Below the pieces are notes generated by a model. That model saw only the letters and a program-made list of their open reading frames with translations, searched no databases and was not told where the DNA came from. A program made the translations under genes and the position numbers. Shown here in pieces: positions 1 through 4,973 of a stretch of DNA of 8,345 bases. Source of the DNA: Bacteroidales bacterium UBA3684. GTDB lineage: Bacteria > Bacteroidota > Bacteroidia > Bacteroidales > P3. Location: assembly GCA_002372855.1 (NCBI GenBank), contig DFIZ01000008.1, forward strand, positions 1 through 8,345, read 5' to 3'. The stretch's first letter is position 1. The number at the start of each line of letters is the position of its first letter.

Positions 1-561
1 ATCCCCAACATCATCCTCAGCACCACGGGCTACACCGGCGCCGGCGGATGCGAGATCTACATCCCCAAGGAGAAAGCCCTCGAAGTGTGGGACAAGGTCT
101 TCGAGGCTGGCAAGGAGTTCGGCATCATGCCCGCTGGTCTGGGCTGCCGCGACACCCTGCGTCTGGAGAAGGGCTTCGCCCTCTACGGCCACGAGATGGA
201 CGACACCGTCAGCCCCCTCGAGGCTCCGCTGGCCTTCATCGTCAAGCTGAAAGCCGAGAACAACAACTTCATCAACAAGGAACTCCTCCTGGCCCAGAAG
301 GCCGCTGGCTTCAAGCGCAAAGTGGCTGGCTTCGAGATGGTCGACCGCGGCATCGCCCGCAACGGGTACGAGGTCTGTGACGCTCAGGGCAACAAGATCG
401 GCGAGGTGCGCAGCGGCAGCCCCAGCCCCAGCACCGGCAAGAACATCGGCACCGCCCTCATCAAGGCCGAGTACGCCAAGGTGGGCACCGAAATCTACAT
501 CAAGATCCGCGAGAAACTCCTCAAGGCCGTCACCGTCAAGATGCCCTTCTACGAGGGATAA
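1..561 (+). CDS. gcvT: Aminomethyltransferase (glycine cleavage system T protein), 3' part
   Basis: The open frame enters from the left edge and ends at TAA 559-561, giving the last 186 residues of a protein usually about 360 long. GcvT transfers the methylene group of the aminomethyl-lipoyl H protein to tetrahydrofolate and releases ammonia, in the cytoplasmic glycine cleavage complex. Visible family motifs are STTGYTGAGGCEIY near the start of the fragment, PAGLGCRDTLRLEKG (family form PAGLGARDTLRLEAG) followed by ALYGHEMDD and SPLEAPL, and the C-terminal barrel signature RSGSPSPSTGKNIGTAL. No key block is missing from the visible part, so the gene looks intact on this side. Third codon positions are strongly C/G. 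A nucleotidyltransferase gene starts 9 nt after the stop and is probably co-transcribed. The start and folate-binding N-terminal half lie outside the window. Confidence 0.95.
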   Translation: MPNIILSTTGYTGAGGCEIYIPKEKALEVWDKVFEAGKEFGIMPAGLGCRDTLRLEKGFALYGHEMDDTVSPLEAPLAFIVKLKAENNNFINKELLLAQKAAGFKRKVAGFEMVDRGIARNGYEVCDAQGNKIGEVRSGSPSPSTGKNIGTALIKAEYAKVGTEIYIKIREKLLKAVTVKMPFYEG

Positions 562-570
562 AACACAACG

Positions 571-897
571 ATGGACACTGCAGAGAAAGGAACAGCTCTC
601 AGCCGCGACGAGGCGTTAGATCTCGTTCGACAGTACAAGCACATCATCGCGCGGCACTTCCCACAGGAACCGCGGGTGCTGATGTATGGTTCCTACTCCA
701 AGGGCAATGCCAACCAAGACAGCGATATTGACGTAGCTGTTGTGGTGTCGAGCTATGGCGACCGTAAACTGGAATTGTCCAAGGCCCTCTGGCGTGATGT
801 GGACGACGTCAGTCTGCTCATCGAGCCGGTTCTGATTTCCGAGGACCACCCATCGCCACTCTACGACGACGTAATGCGTACCGGAATTGCAGTGTGA
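571..897 (+). CDS. Minimal nucleotidyltransferase domain protein (MNT/MntA-like)
   Basis: This 108-residue protein is essentially one polymerase-beta-type nucleotidyltransferase domain. The signature is G40-S41 followed ten residues later by D52-I-D54 (GSYSKGN...SDIDVAVV), the GSx10DxD metal-binding motif. A third acidic residue is probably E85 in the following strand (SLLIEPVLIS). An N-terminal helix (residues 12-30) precedes the domain. Families with this size and motif include MntA-type antitoxins, which AMPylate a HEPN toxin, and other orphan minimal nucleotidyltransferases. No HEPN gene lies beside it: gcvT ends 9 nt upstream (no room for a separate promoter) and a terminator hairpin follows 24 nt downstream. 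Codon use is less C/G-biased than in gcvT, which fits later acquisition. The nucleotidyltransferase fold is secure; an antitoxin role is only a possibility, because the partner is absent here. Confidence 0.88.
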   Translation: MDTAEKGTALSRDEALDLVRQYKHIIARHFPQEPRVLMYGSYSKGNANQDSDIDVAVVVSSYGDRKLELSKALWRDVDDVSLLIEPVLISEDHPSPLYDDVMRTGIAV

Positions 898-919
898 CAA
901 TTGTACAAACAAACAACAG

Positions 920-956
920 AGGGGCTTGCACCGCCAACGGTGCAAGCCCTTCTCGT
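920..956. terminator. Hairpin terminator between convergent genes
   Basis: A perfect 12-bp stem (922-933 with 938-949, GGGCTTGCACCG and its complement) has a 4-nt CCAA loop and can extend by a G-U and an A-U pair. It is followed on the plus strand by a T-rich tract (TTCTCGTTATATTTTGT) and on the minus strand by TCTGTTGTTTGTTTG. It lies between the nucleotidyltransferase stop (897) and the stop of the convergent lipoprotein gene (1008), so it probably terminates both. The T tracts are interrupted, so its strength is uncertain. Confidence 0.75.
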
Positions 957-1007
957 TATATTTTGTCTCAATGTTGTGATAACCACATCGTGATAAGACC
1001 TATATTA

Positions 1008-1757
1008 TTATATTGCATTCAACAAAAAAATAACAGGCAGCGCTCCAATTGCGATTCCTAGGATTACATTAACTGCTGTCTCGGCCTCCTTATCATGTTC
1101 TTTTTCGATAATTTTTTTTGATTCAACCTGTACATCTTTGATTGTAAACACGAAAGTGTATTCGTTTTGGATATCTTCAATCTTAATGGGAAGCAAAACT
1201 TTGAGCACTTCCCCTTTCATGGACTTTGCTTTTTCCATTTCATAATCAGAAGATAAGGAATATTTGAACATTGGGGAAACAAACCATCCGAGAAGGTCTG
1301 AATATATAACATTTTCGGTTGGAACAAGTACATCTTCGATTTTTGCTCCGCGAGGAATTGTGGTTGCGACTTGGGCTTCATTCCTTTGGCTATATTTCAC
1401 ACCGTTGTGCATTAATTTAGAAATGCTATTGTCTGGCATGACTAATGTTGCATCATCCCAAATGATTTTTAATGCATGGTTTGACTTGTTGTATAAAGTA
1501 AAATAAAACTTGTCGCTACCAACGAACCATAATATTTTCATATATTCGTCTTCATATACATAACGTGATGTGTCGTTTTTAGAATTGTCAATGGTGATTG
1601 TTTCTCCAAATTGTTCCTTGGCATTTGCAGGCAGTTCGACAGATGTTAGGCTGATTGTGTAATCCGCTGTACGATTCGTTTTTTCAACATCTCTCATAAT
1701 TGAACAAGATTGAAGAGAAAGGGATACGATCGCTAAAAAGAAAATGATTTTATTCAT
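1008..1757 (-). CDS. Putative lipoprotein of unknown function with C-terminal membrane segment
   Basis: The protein has 249 residues if it starts at the ATG whose complement is 1755-1757. An in-frame ATG 30 nt further upstream would add ten polar residues before the signal peptide, so the internal start is preferred. The first 18 residues form a lipoprotein signal (MNKIIFFLAIVSLSLQSC) with lipobox L15-Q16-S17-C18. The middle has a beta-rich stretch with FYFTLYNKSNHALKIIWDD, then LMHNGVKYSQRN and TIPRGAKIEDVLVPTENV. This resembles uncharacterised Bacteroidales lipoproteins as I remember them, but I cannot name a family. A charged segment (IEKEHDKEAE) precedes a hydrophobic run of about 20 residues reaching the C-terminus, which suggests a second membrane contact. 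The gene is clearly A/T-richer than its neighbours and may be acquired. A weak promoter-like TAGTTGTG (complement of 1783-1790) lies close upstream. Alternatively it is read from the minus-strand promoter at 2021-2028 with a long structured leader. Confidence 0.85.
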   Translation of the reverse strand: MNKIIFFLAIVSLSLQSCSIMRDVEKTNRTADYTISLTSVELPANAKEQFGETITIDNSKNDTSRYVYEDEYMKILWFVGSDKFYFTLYNKSNHALKIIWDDATLVMPDNSISKLMHNGVKYSQRNEAQVATTIPRGAKIEDVLVPTENVIYSDLLGWFVSPMFKYSLSSDYEMEKAKSMKGEVLKVLLPIKIEDIQNEYTFVFTIKDVQVESKKIIEKEHDKEAETAVNVILGIAIGALPVIFLLNAI

Positions 1758-1807
1758 CTTTCTAACCCTAATTTGTGTCGGGCACAACTATTATGCTTCT
1801 CCGCACC

Positions 1808-2017
1808 TGTTAAGCAATTAACAATAATACGAAAGCGTGGTGCCGTTACACCATTCTTGTATGGAGGTCCTAGGAATAACCTTGTGCTGAGAAGATGCAA
1901 ATAGCCCACGCTAAAGCGCGAAAGCCATTACACACGTTCTGTAGCACTGTGGAATTTCCTAGGTTCCCATACACAGAACAAGCGTAAACGCTTCGTTGAT
2001 TTCACTGTTGAAATCGA
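1808..2017 (-). ncRNA. Candidate structured RNA (6S-like rod) or long structured leader
   Basis: This gene-free stretch lies just downstream of a minus-strand promoter (2021-2028). Read on the minus strand it begins with a perfect 7-bp hairpin (2009-2015 with 1998-2004, 4-nt loop). A closing stem of about 9 bp with one bulge follows (1988-1996 with 1829-1838). It encloses a bubble with a small hairpin on each side: 1980-1993, and GGTG 1839-1842 with CACC 1849-1852. Beyond it is a long imperfect arm, 1854-1978. Its paired blocks are 1854-1864 with 1967-1978, 1869-1876 with 1956-1963 (CCTAGGAA/TTCCTAGG), GTGCT 1884-1888 with 1943-1947, and 1890-1893 with 1937-1940. A last 6-bp hairpin lies at 1808-1823. 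A rod with a central bubble and a length near 190-200 nt is the general form of 6S RNA. I see no diagnostic sequence, so identity is unproven. It could instead be a 5' leader of the lipoprotein gene. Confidence 0.4.
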
Positions 2018-2020
2018 GTG

Positions 2021-2059
2021 CAAAGATACGAACTTTTTTCAATTTGATGAAATAAAAAT
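2021..2059 (-). promoter_or_regulatory. Minus-strand Bacteroidota-type promoter
   Basis: On the minus strand the sequence TATCTTTG (complement of 2021-2028), followed by CA, matches the Bacteroidota -7 box TAnnTTTG. About 20 nt upstream is TTTC, a partial match to the -33 TTTG box. Initiation is expected a few bases past the box, near 2015-2017, exactly where the hairpin-rich stretch begins. The element is one arm of an inverted repeat whose other arm is the plus-strand promoter at 2081-2088. Confidence 0.6.
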
Positions 2060-2080
2060 CTCCATGTCGTCAAAAGTTCG

Positions 2081-2088
2081 TACCTTTG
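2081..2088 (+). promoter_or_regulatory. Plus-strand -7 promoter box of the DUF1963 gene
   Basis: TACCTTTG followed by CA matches the Bacteroidota -7 consensus TAnnTTTG. The -33 region 19 nt upstream is a poor match. Transcription would begin near 2092-2095. That is downstream of the first in-frame ATG of the following gene (2064), so it argues for a later translation start. Confidence 0.55.
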
Positions 2089-2096
2089 CACTTGAA

Positions 2097-3029
2097 ATGC
2101 GAACAAGACTCTATAGGATTAAAGGGGTGGCCAAGGCGGTTTTGTTTTGGACTTGCATCGTGTTGCTGGGCTTGGCGGCGGCGGTATGGATCGGGCTGTT
2201 GGTCATGGGGCTGGCGCATGGATGGGTGCAGACGGTGCCGTGGCTGGCTGCGGTGGACCGCTACAGCTATGTGCTGATGGGTGTGGCGATGCTGATGCTG
2301 GTGGCGGGGTTGATGGGGCTGACGATGCTGAAACCTGCCAGCAGTTTCGAACCCGTGCGCTTCGCCCCTGGCAAGCCTGAGCGACCCGACCCGGAGCGGG
2401 TGGGGCGGCTTGTGGAATGGCTTGGGCCACAACGCAGAACTTGCATCGCCTACGGGTTTGACAGCGAGCTCCCGGTCACGCTGGGCTGTAGCAAGGAGCG
2501 CGGCACGCCGGACCTGCCCGCCGGGCGCCGTCATCCGTTGGATGATGGCGGCCGTCCATTGGAACTTCTTTTCCAGCTGCGGTGTAGCGACCTCGCGCCG
2601 CACGACCCCGAGGGGCACTATCCGCACTGTGGCATGCTTTATTTCTTCGAAGGATTGGTGCTCTTCTGCGAGCAGGAGGACAACCTCGTGGCCACCGACC
2701 CCTTCGGCGACGGCGAAAAGCGTTGGAGGGGCGAAGCCGTGAAGTTTATGGCGGCAGACGACTATCCCGACTTCTTCCTTGCCCGCCGGGCCGTGCCTGA
2801 AGCAACCTGGGCCGAATACGCGGAGGCCCTGCGGCAGTTGGGGCACACAGCGCGCTTCGGCCAGCTGGGCGGCTATCTGCATTCCGAAAGCGAGGAGGTG
2901 TTCGAACGCCTGGCAGACCTCAACAGCCTGGAGGTTCTGCTTTCGGACGATGAAGTGTTCGCCTACCTCATCAGCCCCGACGACCTGCGCCTCCGCAGTT
3001 TCGCCAACGCCCGCTACAGGTGGATATAA
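2097..3029 (+). CDS. Membrane-anchored DUF1963 (YwqG-like) protein
   Basis: The protein has 310 residues from ATG 2097. Two hydrophobic segments (about 14-39 and 59-78) form an N-terminal membrane hairpin, followed by a basic/proline linker. A soluble domain from about residue 110 to the end resembles DUF1963/YwqG. Family-like blocks are GTPDLPAG (about 136-143), PLELLFQLRCSDLA (about 154), the CGMLYFFEG block (about 178), GQLGGY (about 255) and the terminal YLISPDDLRLRSFANARYRW. The biochemical role of DUF1963 is not established, and no catalytic residue can be claimed. An ATG at 2064 is in frame but lies upstream of the promoter box at 2081-2088. Other options are ATG 2097, almost leaderless, or GTG 2127, which would give a leader of about 35 nt and begin MAKAVLF just before the first membrane segment. 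The domain assignment is fairly sure; the start is not. Codon use is GC-rich like the host genes. Confidence 0.82.
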   Translation: MRTRLYRIKGVAKAVLFWTCIVLLGLAAAVWIGLLVMGLAHGWVQTVPWLAAVDRYSYVLMGVAMLMLVAGLMGLTMLKPASSFEPVRFAPGKPERPDPERVGRLVEWLGPQRRTCIAYGFDSELPVTLGCSKERGTPDLPAGRRHPLDDGGRPLELLFQLRCSDLAPHDPEGHYPHCGMLYFFEGLVLFCEQEDNLVATDPFGDGEKRWRGEAVKFMAADDYPDFFLARRAVPEATWAEYAEALRQLGHTARFGQLGGYLHSESEEVFERLADLNSLEVLLSDDEVFAYLISPDDLRLRSFANARYRWI

Positions 3030-3039
3030 AAAAGTATTT

Positions 3040-3070
3040 TTTGCCATATCAAAAAAAGTGCGTATCTTTG
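3040..3070 (+). promoter_or_regulatory. Promoter of hicBA (TTTG-N19-TATCTTTG)
   Basis: TTTG at 3040-3043, a spacer of exactly 19 nt and TATCTTTG at 3063-3070 match the Bacteroidota primary-sigma consensus TTTG-N19-TAnnTTTG at every defined position. Start of transcription is expected near 3074, giving a short A/T-rich leader of about 22 nt before the hicB ATG at 3096. It starts right after the DUF1963 stop codon (3029), so hicBA has its own promoter. Confidence 0.85.
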
Positions 3071-3095
3071 CAGTCGGAAATAAGGTATAAATAGC

Positions 3096-3320
3096 ATGTC
3101 TGAATACAACATAATCATAGAGAAAGATGCGGCGACGGGAATGTTTTGCGGGCAATGTGAGCAGGTGCCAGAGGCTATTTCGCAGGGCGCAACGGAAGAA
3201 GAATTGCTCGAAAATATCCGAGAGGCAATCGAACTAGTGTTGGAAGATCGTCAGGAAAGTGTCCGTCGTCAATATATGGGACGCAATTATTTCAGTCGCC
3301 GTATTGCTGTGAACGCATGA
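3096..3320 (+). CDS. hicB: HicB-family antitoxin, short form
   Basis: This 74-residue protein has the HicB partial RNase-H-like domain. It opens with strand YNIIIEKDAATGMFCGQC, followed by the VPEAISQGATEEELLENIREAIEL block (canonical form: GcxTxGdTleEAlxNaxEAl). In type II HicAB modules HicB binds and neutralises the HicA mRNA interferase and usually represses the operon. Many HicB proteins carry a C-terminal ribbon-helix-helix or HTH domain. This one ends shortly after the RNase-H-like part with a basic tail (RRQYMGRNYFSRR), so a separate DNA-binding domain is absent. The stop TGA (3318-3320) overlaps the hicA ATG in ATGA, which fits translational coupling. The antitoxin-first order is less common than hicA first. 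Third positions are less C/G-biased than in the flanking genes, suggesting the module was acquired. Confidence 0.88.
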   Translation: MSEYNIIIEKDAATGMFCGQCEQVPEAISQGATEEELLENIREAIELVLEDRQESVRRQYMGRNYFSRRIAVNA

Positions 3321-3514
3321 AGAAAGAGAAATTCCTTCGTTTTCTGCGCGAGAACAATTGTTTGCCTACAGGGCGACAGAAAGGCAGCCACGCGATGTTC
3401 CAGAACGCTCGGAATGGGAAAAAGGCCGTTGTCCCAATGCACAATGATATTGCTGAGTTGACAGCGCGTGCTATTTGCAAGCAACTTGACATACCACCAG
3501 TGAAATTCAATTAA
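3317..3514 (+). CDS. hicA: HicA-family mRNA interferase toxin
   Basis: This 65-residue protein has the double-stranded-RNA-binding-like HicA fold. The N-terminal helix KKEKFLRFLRENN leads into the block KGSHAMFQ, in which H25 is the conserved catalytic histidine. A short strand with KKAVVPMHND and a final helix AELTARAICKQLDIPP follow, as in the family. HicA toxins cleave mRNA and stop translation until bound by HicB. All expected blocks are present at normal length, so the toxin is probably active. It overlaps hicB by 4 nt and is driven by the promoter at 3040-3070. The next gene (DUF1015) starts 28 nt after its stop with no visible terminator, so read-through into it is possible. Confidence 0.9.
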   Translation: MKKEKFLRFLRENNCLPTGRQKGSHAMFQNARNGKKAVVPMHNDIAELTARAICKQLDIPPVKFN

Positions 3515-3542
3515 TAATCAACAAATAAAACAGATAAACATT

Positions 3543-4865
3543 ATGAGCATAATCAAACCCTTCAAAGGATTCCGCCCCCCGGTGGACATCGTCGAGAAAC
3601 TGGCTTCGCGTCCCTACGACGTACTGAACAGCGAGGAAGCTCGCAAAGAATGCGAGGGCAACCCCTACAGCCTGCTGCACGTCACCAAGGCTGAGATCGA
3701 TCTGCCCGCCGGCACCGACGAGCACTCGCCCGAAGTGTACCTCCAGGTGGTGAAGAACTACAACAAGTTCAAAGACCTCGGTTGGCTGGTGAAGGATGAG
3801 GAGGAGAAACTCTACATCTACGCCCAGAGCATGAACCCCAAGGATGCCAACGCCAAGTGGCAGTACGGCATCGTGGCCTGCGCCTACAGCGAGGACTACG
3901 TCAACAAGGTCATCAAGAAACACGAGCTCACCCGCAAGGACAAGGAAGAGGACCGCATGAAGCACGTCCGCATCACCAACGCCAACGTGGAGCCGGTGTT
4001 CTTCGCCTATCCCTCCGTGGCCCGCATCGATGAAATCGTTGCCTCCGTCACCGCCAAGAAGCCCATCTATGACTTCATCGCCAAGGAAGACGGCTTCGGC
4101 CACCGCTTCTGGGTCATCGACGACCGCAAGCTCATCGACGAGCTCGTCGAGCTCTTCGACAAGAAGGTCCCCGCCATGTACATCGCCGACGGCCACCACC
4201 GCAGCGCCGCCGCCGCCCTCGTGGGACAGGAGAAGAAGGAGCAGAACCCCCACCACACCGGCAAGGAGGAGTACAACTACTTCATGACCGTCATCTTCCC
4301 CGACAACCAGCTGAACGTCATCGACTACAACCGCGTCGTCAAGGACCTCAACGGCCTCAGCGGCAAGGAGTTCTTCGCCAAGCTGGCCGAGAACTTCGAC
4401 ATCGAGTGCAAGTGCGACTGCACCAAGAACGGCGGCAAGTGCGAGTGCGAACTGCCCTGCCACTGCGAGTGCTCCGAGCCTTACAAACCCGCCAAGCTCC
4501 ACAACTTCTCGATGTACTTCGAGGGCGTGTGGTACAGCCTCACCGCCAAGCCCGGCACCTACAACGACAACGACCCCATCGGCGTGCTCGATGTCACCAT
4601 CCTCAGCAACCTCGTGCTGGACAAGGTGCTCGGCATCAAGGACCTCCGCACCGACAAGCGCATCGACTTCGTTGGCGGTATCCGCGGCCTCGGCGAGCTG
4701 AAACGTCGCGTCGATAGCGGCGAGATGAAGGTTGCCTTCGCCCTCTACCCCGTCAGCATGAAGCAGATTATCGACATTGCCGACACCGGCAACATCATGC
4801 CCCCGAAGACCACCTGGTTCGAGCCCAAACTGCGCTCCGGCCTCGTAATCCACGAGCTCTGCTAG
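3543..4865 (+). CDS. DUF1015 family protein with inserted cysteine cluster
   Basis: The protein has 440 residues. Its opening, MSIIKPFKGFRPPVDIVEKLASRPYDVLN, then NPYSLLHVTKAE, the KHELTRKDKEEDR block, NANVEPVFF, YIADGHHRSAAA and a C-terminal MPPKTTWFEPKLRSGLVI are typical DUF1015 features. This widespread cytoplasmic family has no proven biochemical function. In Bacteroidota it is often found with serine biosynthesis genes (serC/serA), which are not in this window. The YIADGHHR block resembles a metal- or phosphate-binding loop, but I make no catalytic claim. Residues 289-310 contain eight cysteines and one histidine in a CKCDC...CEC...CHCEC pattern (bases 4407-4472). I do not remember such a cluster in the family; it may bind metal. 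The gene is strongly C/G-biased at third positions, so it looks native. Its short A-rich leader (3515-3542) follows hicA closely. A hairpin lies just after its stop. Confidence 0.9.
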   Translation: MSIIKPFKGFRPPVDIVEKLASRPYDVLNSEEARKECEGNPYSLLHVTKAEIDLPAGTDEHSPEVYLQVVKNYNKFKDLGWLVKDEEEKLYIYAQSMNPKDANAKWQYGIVACAYSEDYVNKVIKKHELTRKDKEEDRMKHVRITNANVEPVFFAYPSVARIDEIVASVTAKKPIYDFIAKEDGFGHRFWVIDDRKLIDELVELFDKKVPAMYIADGHHRSAAAALVGQEKKEQNPHHTGKEEYNYFMTVIFPDNQLNVIDYNRVVKDLNGLSGKEFFAKLAENFDIECKCDCTKNGGKCECELPCHCECSEPYKPAKLHNFSMYFEGVWYSLTAKPGTYNDNDPIGVLDVTILSNLVLDKVLGIKDLRTDKRIDFVGGIRGLGELKRRVDSGEMKVAFALYPVSMKQIIDIADTGNIMPPKTTWFEPKLRSGLVIHELC

Positions 4866-4889
4866 TCGATTGCAAACAATCCATAATGA

Positions 4890-4922
4890 CAAGGGTCGTC
4901 ACGTATGCCGTTTCGACCCTTG
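4890..4922 (+). terminator. Hairpin after the DUF1015 gene
   Basis: A perfect 9-bp stem, CAAGGGTCG (4890-4898) with CGACCCTTG (4914-4922), closes a 15-nt loop that can form a further ACG/CGT pairing (4901-4903 with 4909-4911). It lies 25 nt after the DUF1015 stop and about 50 nt before the secreted-protein gene. No run of T follows, so termination may be weak or factor-dependent. Confidence 0.45.
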
Positions 4923-4973
4923 CCATGTTGTAAACCAAATAACGACTATTAAATTCCAAAAATCCTTAAACAG

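Larger units (their letters stand above)
2018..2091. repeat. Inverted repeat carrying two divergent promoter boxes
   Basis: The left arm 2018-2037 (GTGCAAAGATACGAACTTTT) and the right arm 2072-2091 (AAAAGTTCGTACCTTTGCAC) are reverse complements at 19 of 20 positions, separated by 34 nt. Each arm includes a TAnnTTTGCA box, so the repeat is best read as two divergent promoters with nearly identical core sequence. Part of the similarity beyond the core (GTTCG before the box) may reflect a shared regulator or a recent duplication. Confidence 0.8.

Noticed and set aside
1755..1787. Upstream ATG (complement of 1785-1787) for the lipoprotein
   Set aside because: It would put ten polar and basic residues before the signal peptide; the ATG at 1757 gives a normal lipoprotein signal.
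1854..1978. Integron attC site or small transposon (MITE)
   Set aside because: The ends lack the attC core RYYYAAC/GTTRRRY pair, no integrase is present and no target duplication is visible. The promoter placement favours an RNA.
2070..3155. A 361-codon minus-strand open frame over the DUF1963 gene
   Set aside because: No recognisable domain and His/Pro/Arg-rich. The plus strand has membrane segments, family motifs and a promoter.
3507..4892. A 461-codon open frame on the minus strand
   Set aside because: Antisense to the DUF1015 gene and composed of repetitive Val/Leu/Asp/Glu residues; a codon-bias shadow.
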